64,000 nt of DNA from Mantis religiosa (lineage: Eukaryota; Arthropoda; Insecta; Mantodea; Mantidae), in the NCBI GenBank assembly GCA_030765055.1, contig CM060950.1, positions 273,593,968 through 273,657,967 of the forward strand, written 5' to 3'. Every line of letters begins with the position of its first letter. Positions within the stretch are counted from its first letter, which is position 1. Shown here piece by piece: positions 21,000-32,145 of this stretch. The position numbers and the translations under genes are program-made. The notes under the pieces were generated by a model that had not been told where the DNA came from, did not search any database, and saw only the letters and a program-made list of their open reading frames with translations.

Positions 21000-22056
21000 C
21001 AATAGAGTAGATGATGTAGTGCAGTGTTTCTCAAAGTGTGGTCTGCGGACCTCTGGGGTTCTGGGAGGGGATGTCAAGGGGTCTGCGAGGGGGCCCCTTA
21101 AGTCAAGTTATAATGTTGAATTAAAACTATAGAAAACATACAATTGTATTTACTGAGTCACTTATCTGCTCGGTGCTGAACTACATACATTTTACTTAAT
21201 AGTTTTTATGCAGCTATGTCATAACGATATAACGCAGCACCAGCTACATATATGCATTCACAACAAACCAGTCATTCTCGCAGCATTGAAGCCAGTGATG
21301 ATAGTGTTTGATTGTCCTGACAGTTTGTAATTGTGAATCGTGAGAATTTATTCGCATCGTTCAACATGAATCATTGGTTACAGACTGATCAATTAAACGT
21401 AAGCCTACAATAACTGGCAATCAAGAGGCAAGTAGTAGTAGTAGTGAGCCTACTAGTTTATCTAGTTGCTGTTCTGCCGATCTGCAAAAAGTAAAACAGC
21501 GAAAATACAACGAAGAATATTTAAGTTTCGGATTTGTTTGAGCTGGAACTGAAGATGGACAAAAACCTCATCGTGTTTTGTGTTATGATGTACTGTCCAA
21601 TGATGCAATGAAGCCTGCTAAGCTGCAAGACATTTAGAGACGAAACATCCAGATTGCATTGGTAAGATACTTAATTATTTTAAAATAAAAAGTAAAGTGA
21701 TAAAAATGAGTAAATCTGGAATAGAAAACAATTTCTATTGGAACCAGTGGAGAAAAAGCAACACTAGCTTCCTATGAAGTGGAGCTACTCATTGCTAAAA
21801 GTGGCAAGCCTTATAACATTGCAGAGGAATTAATATTGCCAGCAGCTAAAGAGATGTGTAGTATAATGATTGGTGACTCAGCTGCCAAAGAGCTGAACCC
21901 AGTCCCACTATCAAATGATTCAGTTAAACGTAGAATTGTTGATATGTCTCAAAATATCCTGGACCAGCTAATTATGAGGTTAAAGTCAACAACAATGTAT
22001 TGTGACTTTGTGGGTTCGTAGAATTAAAAGTCCAATTTGCCGAAATGCTAAATGTT

Positions 22057-22195
22057 CAAAGTATAAACTTGGAAGAAGCGTAGGGAGTCGAGTATCAGCT
22101 GATGATAGGAGCAAGAGCTCTTTAAACATGTCCTGTGAATAAACAGTGTGAGTGAAGCAATGTGTCAATATCTTCTCGATTCACTTTTGTACTTT
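22057..22195 (+). mobile_element. PLE terminal fragment inside the solo LTR
   Basis: Flanked by a perfect 12-bp TSD, ATGCTAAATGTT, at 22045-22056 and 22196-22207. Contains the type A hammerhead-like motif and the tail tcaatatcttctcgattcac. Confidence 0.9.
22095..22138 (+). ncRNA. Hammerhead-like motif, type A
   Basis: CTGATGA at 22099-22105 and stem II AGGAGC..GAGCTCTT. GAAA has become TAAA, followed by CATGTCCTG. The core change suggests this copy is inactive. Confidence 0.5.
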
Positions 22196-24030
22196 ATGCT
22201 AAATGTTGTTTATTTGTGTAGAAACACTCTGCGTAGCAGCAGAATTACATCACATATCACAATCTACAACACTAAGGTCGATGACAATAACAAACAGCTT
22301 ACTCAACTTCCACTGTTGACAACACTCTTGTTACATGTCATTACAACAACAACACTCTCAGCTGTTTACTGCTTGCCTCACTGTTTTACAACTCGCAACT
22401 CAGCTCTTGGTGAGTCGTCGCCTCTTTAAATACCTCACAGATAATTTCTAGATTATTCAAAAATAAACCAGAACGCGAACAGTCTCTATCAGTCAAGAAG
22501 TAACTAGAAATTTCCATTTATTTCAGTTTGTTTCGGCAGATCTTTATCTGCATGTTGTCTTTGTCTACCGGCTCTTGGTTTTCACACTGTCCGCCTATCA
22601 GTTCTTTTTGTGTAAACAAGCCGCGCGATCATAGATACAGGTTCGCGACAGTATGCTTTACAACTTGACAAAATTACTGATTTCACAGACAAGTCTCATT
22701 TGTTAGCTTTCGTATGTTACGAACACGAGAAAGAGCTTGTTGAAGACCTATTGTTTTGTAGGGAAGTCTTAAATAACACTGCTGAGGATGTCTGTAAGAC
22801 ACTTGATGGATTTATTTCAAAGCAAGGTTTTGAGAGGAAAGTTTGTGTATGCGTAAGCACCTATGGAGCCACAGCGATGTCTGGACACAACACTGGATTG
22901 AAAGCTTGATTTCAAGCTGTCAACCCTGAGATTAAGTGGACTCATTGCTCGATACATAGAGAGGCGTTATATGTAAAAAAAAATTCTGCCAGATTTGAAG
23001 GAAACATTAGAAGAGTTGGTTAAAATTATGAACTACATTAAAACCCATCCTCTTAACCCATGGATATTCAAGAAACTATGTGAAGAAATGTGAAGCAAAC
23101 ATAAACAACTGTTCTTGTACACAGAGGTTCGCTGGGTTTCTTATGAAAATGTTCTCTCACGATTTTGTGAATTACGTGATGAAGGGAGGCTATTTTTTGA
23201 AGACAGCAAGCACAAATAGTTTCCCCTCAACAAACGACTGTGTGACTTTGAATATTTGTGCAAAGTAGCATATCTGCTAGTATCTTCTCACATTTAAATG
23301 AACTAAACCAAAAATTGCAAGGACCAAAACCAGATGTTTTCACAGTTTAAAAAAAAAAATTAAAGATAAAGGTAAAAATCTCTTTCATGCCAGATAATGA
23401 GAAAATTGAAGCAATGATAGGTAAACTTCAAGTGTGGAAAGATTGTGTAGAAAAGAAATCCTTAGGCTCCTTTCCTATTTTGGAACAATTTCTGACTTCA
23501 TCAGAAGAAACTTCGCCTAAAATTATTGAAGAAGCCATAGTAGAACACCTGAATGGCCTATCAAAAACTTTGAGGAAGTACTTTCCAGCACCAACAGATG
23601 ATCAGAATGAGTGGATAAAGTATCCTTTCCAGAAAAAAAAAAAAAAAAAAACATAGGCAGTATTGATAGCCTTTCGGAAAAAGAACAGGACCAGCTAATA
23701 GAGTTATTTAACAGCAAAGGATGGAAGGTTGTATACCAGGAAAATGAACTTGCAAAATTTTGGTTTCTGGCGCAGTGAATTTAATGAACTTGCTACCAAA
23801 GCACTTAAGTATATTGTGACCTTCCCAACTACCTATCTGTGTGAGCAAACATTTTCAGTGTTGTGCAACATCAAGCCATGGAAGAGAAAGTGTTGCCAAT
23901 GTAGAAACGGACTTAAGAGTAAAAATCACCAACATTAAGCCCAGCTTAACTGAACTTATTCAGTCAAAAAAGCAGTTGCATTGTTCACATCAATACATTG
24001 CAATGAAGTTTCAAGATTTTACCACATAAA

Positions 24031-25165
24031 CTGATTTTTTTAGTAACCCAATACTAACTTTGTTGAAATGGTCAAATGGTGGATTCAGAACATTATGAAT
24101 AACTTTCTTATATCTATAAAAATGGTTTCTTTACATGGAAAATAAATTTATTTTTATAATATGTGGTGCCTAATGTTACTGATCCTTGGGTAATCCAAAG
24201 AGTGTGGTATTTCAAATTTTTACTGATGTGAGGCTAAAGTTAAATAAAAACCCAGTTAGGCAAACTTATTTAAATTTTACTAAAATTTGGCAAATGAGTC
24301 AATCTTGTATATACTTTTCTCCACTTACAAGTTTTTTTAATGAAGACTAGTTTCTGGGAACTTCTTCCCTATCCTCAGTTCTGAGGTTGAAAATGAGTTG
24401 CATGCTCAGCATTGTCATCTCTTGCCCTTACTCTTTTCATATCTCCCTCTCTCTCACACACACTATCTAGAGCATGCAAATCTCCTTAGCACTAATCATA
24501 AGGGAACCAAATTGAGTTTTCCAAACATTTATAATAATGCAATTGCTGAAATCAAAATTAGAACATGGATATTTGCATATTATGTATATGTTTTGAATGC
24601 AATAATTATAGTTAATGAATTACCTATTTTTTTAATTCAATGAAACTACCAGTTGCTGGTCCATATATCTGTGAATGTCATGTCAAAAGACAATTCGTTA
24701 TTATCACTATCTTCAACATCTGAGTCTTGCAAATTTAGATAATAGACTCCAAAATCTCGTCACATGCTGTTTCTTTCGGAAAGTCATCTTGCAGTTTATC
24801 TGCATGTCTCACACAGTTTTCCCAGCCTTGTTGTGCTACCTTATCAATTTATTTGTGAGTAAGCTGTTCAATGCCAGTCAGTTTAAAAGTATTGCTTCTG
24901 TTTGCAATCTCCCATTTTATTTGAGCTCACACTTACTCAGTTGGATTCTAGTGGCAGTGGTAAAGGAGGAAGATGGACTATGTCGTTTCTCATTTCAATG
25001 GCAAGTTGATCCAGCTGATACCCCTTTTCATGGTTTTTAAATGGAAGAACTGAATAATACTGATTGGAACTGTAGGGCAAATAAACAAATCATTCATAAA
25101 CATAAACGTATCATGTGACAGCTTACGTTCTGCAGATGCAGCATTCTACACATTAACAGAAAGTT
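24031..25165. other. No gene found
   Basis: AT-rich spacer. Frames of 81 and 121 aa (24,398 and 24,675) have no recognisable domain and look like chance. A right hAT end might lie here, but I could not identify it. Confidence 0.5.
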
Positions 25166-25218
25166 TACTAAAGTGAATTGAGAAGATATTGACACACTGC
25201 TTCACTCAACCTGTTTTT

Positions 25219-25264
25219 TCACAGGACATGTTTCAAGAGCTTTTGCTCTCATCATCAGCTGGAA
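25219..25264 (-). ncRNA. Hammerhead-like motif, type A
   Basis: Minus strand: CAG-CTGATGA, stem II AGAGC-AAAA-GCTCT, GAAAC, ATGTC and CTG. Best preserved copy of type A. Confidence 0.65.
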
Positions 25265-26309
25265 CTCAACTAGTGCAAATTGTGGTGCTTTCCTCTTTCT
25301 CTGTATCGTCGATAGATGGCATGATGTACTTGTCAAAGATGTCCGGTGGTGGAGTTTCAAAATTCATGTCTCTATGACGATTTTTGTTAATAAAGATTTT
25401 TTCCCATACGGAAAGGTCTATGGGATGATTAACATATTTTATTAAAGTTGTTTTCAAGTTGATGTCATGTCTAGTATTCAAAAAATGAAAAGCCACTGCT
25501 GAGTTTTCTGTTTCACCATTTTTAATGTTTCTTATATTTTCTTTAGTTCTGATGTCAATGTTTCTTTTTGTTTTTCCTATATAAATTTTAGGGCAAGTTT
25601 CACATTTGATCTCATAGATTCCTGGTTTTTCTTTGGTAGTAATTGAATTTTGGGGGGGTCTTTTAACAAATTTCTGTTATTAAATCTATTTTGAGGTGCA
25701 AGAATTATGCTGTGTGTTGACGATTTTTTGGAATTTATTATGGGCTGATGGATGGAAGGTAAATTTTTTAAAAGATTTGTTCTCTTTTGCTCCTGTATGT
25801 TCTAGGGTGGTGGTTTCTTTTATTTTCTTAGCCTTGTTGAGTCTGTTAACTGTTTTGTCCACTAAATTTGGGTTGAAACTGTTGGACATAGCTACTTTTT
25901 TTTATGTGTAAGTATTCTTCTTGATAATCTTCTCTGTTTAGTGGAAAGTTGATTATCCGAAAGATTAAACTGTTAAGAATGGCATGTTGGTGTTGTTTGG
26001 GTTGAAACTGTTGTTCTTACTATAATTATCTGTGTGTGTTGGTTTCCTGTAAATACCAAAAGTGACTTTGTTGTTCATTTTTTTTATCTTGATGTCCAAA
26101 ACAGGGAGCACACCATCCTCTTCTGTTTCCAATGTAAATTTTATAGCTGGATTTTGAATATTCAAAAGTCTAAGACCATCTTGTATGAGCTTTTTAGATA
26201 CTATTGCAAAAATGTCGTCAACATAATGATACCAAACTTTGAAATAACTTGGAAAAGTTATGGATGATACGGAGAAAGAGGAAACCACCACAATTTGCAC
26301 TAGGCGAGT

Positions 26310-26356
26310 TCCAACTGATAATAAGAGCAAAAGCTCTTGAAACATGTCCTGTGAAA
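26310..26356 (+). ncRNA. Hammerhead-like motif, type A
   Basis: Core CTGATAA (one change), perfect stem II AAGAGC-AAAA-GCTCTT, GAAAC and ATGTC. Opposite orientation to the copy at 25219-25264. Confidence 0.55.
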
Positions 26357-26576
26357 AACCAGTGAGTGAAGCAGTGTGTCAATATCTTCTCGATTCACTT
26401 TTGTGCTAAGTTGTGCTTCACTGTCTCTACGCTTCTTTCAATTTTATACTTTGAGAAAGTGTACTGTTTGCTCTCTCTCAAATTCAACAAACACCCTAGC
26501 TTCTTCAAAGTAATTCTTTTAGCACATCATGTCAGTAGTTTACATTTCAGTTCAGAGTAGTTACAATTATATGTAC

Positions 26577-26752
26577 ACACTACACAAAATATAATATTTG
26601 TAATTGTGTAAAACTGGTTTCATAAATTTTACTTTACATCCTCATTTAATTTTAGTTTATGAAACCAGTTTTACACAATTTCTTGAAATTTTCATCAATT
26701 TCCTTAAAGATAAGTGAAGTTTTGTTATAAATAATTATATTTTGTGTAGTAT
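26577..26752. repeat. Nested inverted repeat
   Basis: A perfect 24-bp inner pair (26603-26626 and 26656-26679) and an outer pair around actacacaaaatataat (26578-26595 and 26733-26750). No coding. It may be a small non-autonomous DNA element. Confidence 0.75.
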
Positions 26753-27035
26753 TTGTTGCTTCACTGTTGCTAACCTATATTTTTTAGGTATTAATATGTA
26801 CTCTCATTTGTATCAACCAATAATGATAGGCCATTACAGTGCTTATGTTGTGATGTGTAATAATGTATTGCTATTTCATTTATTTGTATTATAAAAACTG
26901 TTAGAGCTAAAAATATGGGTTTTTGACAGTGTTAAAAAGATTACTCTCCATCTTTTACATGGATCACTGTTTGCAGAATTTGAGTTTCTGTCTTAGTGCA
27001 AATAGTGTTTATTAGAGATGGATTAACTTAGTGCT

Positions 27036-27518
27036 TGTTACACCCCACTTATGGGGAATGCAATATTGTCGCGGCGACGTGCACAAAAGGTTCGGTGCAG
27101 AGAGATAAGCGCGGCTTGTGTACACAAAGAGCCTGCAGTTAAAGATAGCGGGAGATAAAGGACTTGCCGGCATGGATAAAGTTTCCCATCTAGAAAATTC
27201 TAGTGATATCTTGATTGACAGAAAACAGTCGATTTCTTGTTTGTTCCAGAAATCTCTAGAGTTATCAATGAGGTATTTAAGGAAGTGGCGACTCACCAAG
27301 AGTCAGTCGTAAAGTAGTAAACAAATTTACAATTTTGTAACGAGAGCTGATGTTGTAAACAGATGTAATGAGAACACCAATGTTGTGGTCATCGACCTTG
27401 ATAAATTGTGATTGTGTGTGTTGTAATGCTGCTACTGTGAGTGTATTTCTACGGAAATAAAGAACATTTGGAATTTCTGCAACTTGGACTTTTAATTCTA
27501 CGAACCCACAAACTCACA
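27036..27518 (+). repeat. 5' LTR of the gypsy element
   Basis: Begins TGTTACACCCC (an alternative start is TGTCGCGG at 27067) and ends CGAACCCACAAACTCACA. AATAAAGAACATT near 27,458 is a likely poly(A) signal. It matches the solo LTR at 22.0 kb much better than its own 3' LTR. The PBS-like ATTGGCGTCAGGAAG follows directly. The preceding bases (GTGCT) do not match those after the 3' LTR. Confidence 0.75.
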
Positions 27519-27680
27519 ATTGGCGTCAGGAAGTGAAACATCGACAATGGACGCGGCATTGAAAAAATTTTACTGAAAATGGAAGAAATGAAGACGGAGG
27601 CGGCAAATGACAACTTGGCCGTGACGATGACCGAGTGAACGACGAAGACGGAAGCCGCAAACAACAACCTGGCCGTGACG

Positions 27681-28670
27681 ATGAGTGCGATGAAGGCCGA
27701 ATTAACCGCTGAAGTGAAGGCTGTGAACGAGGCCCTCGCCGAAAAATTTGAAGAACAGTTGGCCGGCGTGAGTGATGACGTCACGGGGCTAGGCAAGCGG
27801 ATGGGCCAAGTGGACGAGCGAGTTGAAGACCTGGCGAACCGCTTTAATGACCTAGAAGGAAAGGCCGACAATTACACCATATCCCTCGAAGACCTGGCGA
27901 ACCGCGTTAACGACCTGGAGGGAAACGCCGACAGCAACGCAAAGTCCGTGAACGCCATGGTGGAGGACGTCGTCGGCAGGAGTTTGAAGGATTTAAAGGT
28001 CGACGCGACGGGACGTGACACATCCGCGCGCGTCAAACCTAAATACGACGGCGCGACAACTTTCGAAGTCTTCCGCCGTCAATTTGACACGGTGGCCAAA
28101 CACAAGTGGTCACAAGAGGAAGAGGCCGCACAGCTAATAGCCAGTCTCCACGGACGGTCCGCAGAAGTCCTGAAGGCGGTCCAGACAGCGGCGGCGCCCA
28201 AGGACATCTGGGAGGCCCTGAAGAACCGCTTTGGAATTCACCGCTTAGCCGCAGCGTACCGCAGCCAGCTGAAGTCAAGGTCACAGCAGCCAGGTGAGAC
28301 GCAGCAGGAATTCGCCCTGGCAATCGAGCAGCTGGCCAGTAAAGCCTTAGTCGACCTCCCACCAGAGATCGTATCCCGAGAGGCTGCCTACACCTTTGTC
28401 AACGGGGTACGAGACACGGAGATTCGTCAACGCCTAATGCTCGGCGATTACAAGAGCATCCACGAGGCGCTAACAGCAGCATTGAGGATGGAGGCGGCCA
28501 AGGTGACAGCTACCCCGACTTCCAGAACAAGGAGTATCCGCTATAATGGAGACCGAAGACCAGTCGAGGGACGCCGGCGAAGACCTGGTGGCCTGTCTTG
28601 GGGGTGTGAACAGCCGGGACACCTTGAGAGAGACTGCCCACACCAGGAAGAGCAGCCGGAAAACGAGTAA
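27681..28670 (+). pseudogene. Gypsy gag
   Basis: The frame gives about 329 aa from ATG 27681; upstream sequence repeats a similar Ala/Asn/Leu segment and is broken. A coiled coil contains two tandem units of EDLANRxNDLEG (residues about 50-85). A retrotransposon capsid-like domain follows at about 120-260 (TFEVFRRQFDTVAKHKWS, LKSRSQQPGETQQEFA). The single zinc knuckle SWGCEQPGHLERDC has Ser in place of the first Cys. Gag packages the element RNA; this one is probably impaired. Confidence 0.85.
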
Positions 28671-28779
28671 GGGCCGTCGTGGAGAGGGGCACGTCGGTGC
28701 CATCACCACCATCCCCTCGATTGACACTGCGCGCCGTCAGCCGGCGTATGGATGACAGCCTCATCGCGGACGGTTGGGT

Positions 28780-29903
28780 GAGAGGGTAACCGTGCCTCAT
28801 GCTTGTAGACACCGTGGCAGCCGTGACCATCCTCAGACCTCATGTCGCAAAGAGTTTGCCGTCGAGAAAACCGAGCCGACCATACCAGCTATTGATGGCA
28901 TCGGGTGACACCTTGCTTATGGAGAGGGAGGCCCTACTGAAGTTGACCTCGGGGCGGAGTGCCGTGCGTCTGTGGGTGTTCGTCGCTAAGGTGGTTGAGG
29001 AGGTGATACTGGGATTGGATGCTCTCAGGAGCCACGAGACGCGTGGCTAGACGCGTTCCGCTGGCCAAACAAGCGGCGGTACGGGATATGCTAGATGACA
29101 TGAAATCCATGGGAGTGATTGAAGAGTCTGACAGCCCTTGGTGTTGCCCTGTAGTTCTGGTGACAAAGAAGAATGGCAAACTACGCTTTTGTGTGGACTA
29201 CAGGAAGTTGAACGCTGTCACCCGGAAGGACTGTTTCCCCTTACCCCGGATTGATGAAACCCTGGACACGCTAGCCGGTGCACAGTGGTTCTCGACCCTG
29301 GTCCTGAAGTCAGGTTACTGGCAGGTGGCCTTAGACCCGAGAGACAAGAAGACCACATTCTCAATAGGCCAAGGGCTTTGGCAGTTCAATGTTATGCCCT
29401 TTGGCGTCACAAACGCACCAGCTACTTTCCAATGCCTCATGGAATCAGTGATGAGAAGACTAACTTATGACGCCTGCCTGTTATACCTGGACGACATCAT
29501 CATCGTCGGTAAGACCTTCAAAGACCATCTGGAAAACCTGAGCAAGGTGCTACAGAGACTGCAGGCGACTAACCTGAAGCTAAATGCAAAGAAGTGCCAG
29601 CTCTTCCGCAAGGAAGTCAACTACTTGGGCCACATAGTCTCACCAAACGGAGTGACCACAGACCCAGAAAAGACCCAGGCTGTGAGAGATTGGCCTCGGC
29701 CAAAGGATAGGAGAGAATTGCGCAGTTTCCTAGGGCTGGTCAGTTCTTACTGCCGTTTCATAAAGGGGTTTTCCAACATCACCAAACCCCTCACGTGCCT
29801 GACAGAAGAACACCAGCCTTATCTGTGGACGGAGGATGCTGAAGACGCTTTCCAGCACCTGAAGAAGACCCTGTGCAGTGCTCCTATTCTGGGATTTCCA
29901 TAA
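28780..29903 (+). pseudogene. Gypsy protease and reverse transcriptase
   Basis: The protease segment reads LVDTVAAVTIL, so the usual DTG is DTV. After a frame change the RT runs from about 29,050: WCCPVVLVTKKNGKLRFCVD, then FSTLVLKSGYWQ, where the first catalytic Asp is Val. FGVTNAPATFQ and the intact box YLDDI follow near 29,490. An in-frame TAA at 29901-29903 ends it at the RNase H junction. Both enzymes should be dead. Confidence 0.9.
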
Positions 29904-30560
29904 CCAGGTGGCGCCTTCAATGTGGATACCGACGCCAGCGACCACTCTATTGGAGGCGTCCTATCCCAAGTCCAGGATGGCCATGGGCAAGTGATAGCGT
30001 ACTACAGCAAGACCCTGTCCAAGGCCGAGAAACACCACTGCGTCACCCAGCGAGAGTTACTGGCGGTGGCAAAGATCTTGGAACACTTCCACAAGTATCT
30101 TTACGGTCAGCCATTCCGCCTGAGGACTGACCACTCTGCCCTAACCTGGCCACTTAGTTTTAGGAACCTGGAAGGCCAGATAGCCTGTTGGGTCCAGAAG
30201 CTGCAGGAGTACGACTTCACCTCGGAACAACGTAGAGGGAAGAGCCACGGTAACGCAGATGCCATGTTCCAAAGACCCTGTCCAGAGGAGTGCGGCCAGT
30301 GCACTAGAGTGGAAGAGAAGGAGCATGCCGCAGCTCTCAGAGTGGTCACGGTAGTGCCTGTGGATGGCTGGGATAGCGCAGGCCTGAGGAGGGAGCAGCT
30401 GGCAGATGCAGACTTGGGGACACTCTTGAGAGAAGTGGAGGCAGGGACAAGGCCAACCTGGGGGGACATCGCACCAAGGAGCGCCACATACAAGTCGTAC
30501 TGGGCCCAGTGGGACTTGCTAAAGATCAGAGAGGGCGTGCTGTTCCGGGTATGGGAATAG
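29904..30560 (+). pseudogene. Gypsy RNase H and integrase N-terminal linker
   Basis: In frame with the RT after one stop. RNase H motifs: VDTDASDHSIGGVLSQ, TQRELLAVAKILEHF and LRTDHSALTW. Glu and Asp residues are preserved. A linker of about 100 residues follows and stops at 30558-30560. Confidence 0.85.
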
Positions 30561-31683
30561 CCTGATGGGAAGACGAAGAGAGAACAGTTACTACTTCTCC
30601 GAAGTAAGGTCCTGGAGGTCTTGGAGGAAGTGCACGCCGGTACTTCGGAAGGACACCTGGGAGCAAACCGAACAATCGACAAACTCCGACAGCGCTACTA
30701 CTGGCTGAGGCTCCGAGCAGACGCTGAGAGATGGTGCCATCATGTCACGTGTGTGCGGTGTGTCGTGGCCCCCAGACTGGGAGCCGGGATCGCATGCAGC
30801 AGTACAACGTCAGAGCGTCATTCGAACGGATCGCCGTTGACATAGCTGGACCATTCCCAGTGTCCGCCCAAGGCAACAAGTACCTGATGGTGGTCCTGTA
30901 CTTCTTCACCAAGTGGCCGGAGGTGTATGCCATCCTGAACCAGGAGGCAAAGACAATCACAGACTGCCTCATGGGGCAACTGTTCTGCAGTTTTGGGATC
31001 CCGTTAGAGCTCCACAGTGACCAGGGCACCAATTTTGAGTCTAATCTGATGAATGAGGCACTGGAAAGACTTCGGGTGAACAAGACTTGCACAGCACCTC
31101 TACATCCCCAGTCAGATGGCATGGTTGAAAGGTACATCAAGACCTTAGAAGAACACCTGAGGAAGATCGTGGCCAGCCATCAGTGAGACTGGGACGTTAA
31201 GGTGCGACACTTCTTGCTGGCCTACCGCTCGTTAATACACGACACCACTGGGATGGCGCCAGCCATCTTAATGTTCGGCCGAGAGCTACGTCTCCATTGT
31301 GATCTGGTTTTTGGGAGTCCCCCGGAAGCGAAACAGCCAGCAACCGAGTATGTGGAAAACCTGGTGGACCATCTCCACATGACATGCATGAGATGGCTTG
31401 TCAGAGCATTCGGATGGTGAGCGACCGCATGAAGACCCGGTACGACAGGCAAGTCGACAGCCAAGGATTCCAGCAAGGTGACCTGGTCTAGTTGTACCGC
31501 CCTACCCGTACCAAGGGACGCTGCCCAAAACTTAAACAACTGTGGCAAGGACTGTACCGGGTGGTAAAGAGGATTAACGACATGGTCTACCGCATCCAGA
31601 AGGTGCCCCTAGGAAAGAGGTTGGTGGTACACCTGGATCGTCTGTTCCGCTACGAAGGTGCTGTTTGGGACGACCAGTCTTGA
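30561..31683 (+). pseudogene. Gypsy integrase
   Basis: Zinc-binding part: EVHAGTSEGHLGANRT to WCHHVTCVRC (30,620-30,755), then a shift. The catalytic core has VDIAGPFP, HSDQGTNFES and DGMVERYIKTLEEHL, so the D,D,E triad is visible. A TGA at 31184-31186, another shift near 31,400, a TAG at about 31,488 and a C-terminal GYR/chromodomain-like tail (LDRLFRYEGAVWDDQS) end the frame. Confidence 0.85.
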
Positions 31684-31694
31684 GGAGGGAGCAG

Positions 31695-32133
31695 TGTTGC
31701 GAACCCATTCTTGCGACGTGTGCGGCCAGCGCACACAAAGAGTCAGATAGTGCAGCGCGGAGATAAAAGGTTGCCAAAACAGATAAAGAGACAGATAGAT
31801 GACTGGAAGGATCACTTTCTGATGTCGTCTTGATTGTTACAGAACATATCATTAATTTCTAGAACAATGAGTGGAAATACAAAAAGAAGCAGCGGTTAGA
31901 TGTTGGGGGACAGTCATAATTGTGCTCGATAAGTGTGCGCGTGCAGCTGTGATCTGAAAGTGAACTCTTTTGTTTATTTACGAGTGCAGAGAAGACACGA
32001 GATGTTGTGTTGGTATATGTTACATCATTTGGCTGCCAGGGGTGTACAAACTTACTTTCTTTCTATGGAAATAAAGAGCATGTTTTCATTTCTGCAACCT
32101 GGGTTTTTAATTCTACGAACCCACAAAGTCACA
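31695..32133 (+). repeat. 3' LTR of the gypsy element
   Basis: 439 bp, starts TGTTGCGAACCC and ends GAACCCACAAAGTCACA, followed by GTATG. It shares the last 70 bp or so with the 5' LTR but most of U3 and R is unalignable by eye. AATAAAGAGCAT near 32,070 is a likely poly(A) signal. Confidence 0.8.
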
Positions 32134-32145
32134 GTATGTTAGGCT

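Larger units (their letters stand above)
22001..22650 (-). mobile_element. Solo gypsy LTR inside the hAT gene
   Basis: On the minus strand it starts TGTCGCGAACC and ends CGAACCCACAAAGTCACA. It is flanked by GTAT at 21997-22000 and 22651-22654. It resembles the 5' LTR of the 27-32 kb element over most of its length (shared GCGCGGCTTG, GACTCACCAAGAG and CATCGACCTT segments). It carries a 139-bp PLE insertion near its 3' end. Confidence 0.9.
21022..24030 (+). pseudogene. hAT transposase relic, ZBED5/FAM200-like
   Basis: The left end cagtgtttctcaaagtgtgg resembles hAT terminal repeats. A BED-like segment RKYNEEYLSFGF and VLCYDVLSNDAMKPAKLQ lies at about 21,497-21,640. The frame 21,779-22,000 has VPLSNDSVKRRIVDMSQNI. 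After the solo LTR at 22001-22650 it resumes with YALQLDKITDFTDKSH, VCVCVSTYGATAMSG and IKWTHCSIHREAL. The C-terminal dimerisation motif (FPTTYLCEQTFSVL, ending LTELIQSKKQL) is at 23,800-23,975. It would bind element ends and cut DNA in the nucleus. Stops, shifts and the insertion make it dead; the right terminal repeat is not seen. Confidence 0.8.
25170..26403 (-). mobile_element. Fold-back PLE with RT and GIY-YIG remnants
   Basis: Minus strand, right to left: RT with HYVDDIFAIV, LEVD-like LPVLDIKIKK and FGIYRKPTHTDNY (26,267-25,965). A basic region follows, then the GIY-YIG endonuclease GIYEIKCETCPKIYIG (about 25,620-25,560) and the terminal MNFETPPPDI (about 25,375). Both outer ends carry the same roughly 130-bp terminal sequence in opposite orientation (25,172-25,305 minus, 26,262-26,400 plus), each with a type A hammerhead-like motif. 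Internal stops make it inactive. Confidence 0.8.
27519..31694 (+). mobile_element. Internal region of a decayed Ty3/gypsy element
   Basis: Order: PBS-like site, gag, protease, RT, RNase H, integrase, then a polypurine tract (gaggagggagcag) directly before the 3' LTR. No envelope gene. All genes are co-oriented and carry stops, shifts and changed catalytic residues. Confidence 0.9.

Noticed and set aside
20723..21077. Minus-strand Phe/Ser-rich frames
   Set aside because: Antisense of the purine-rich LINE-A C-terminus.
22148..22429. 93-aa plus-strand frame
   Set aside because: Lies across a PLE insertion and solo LTR; no protein similarity.
24675..25040. 121-aa plus-strand frame
   Set aside because: No recognisable domain, hydrophobic by composition, no splice or promoter context.
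30107..30682. 191-aa minus-strand frame
   Set aside because: Antisense shadow of the gypsy RNase H and integrase linker.
27036..32133. Endogenous retrovirus with an envelope gene
   Set aside because: The 3' LTR follows the integrase directly through a polypurine tract; there is no room for an envelope gene.
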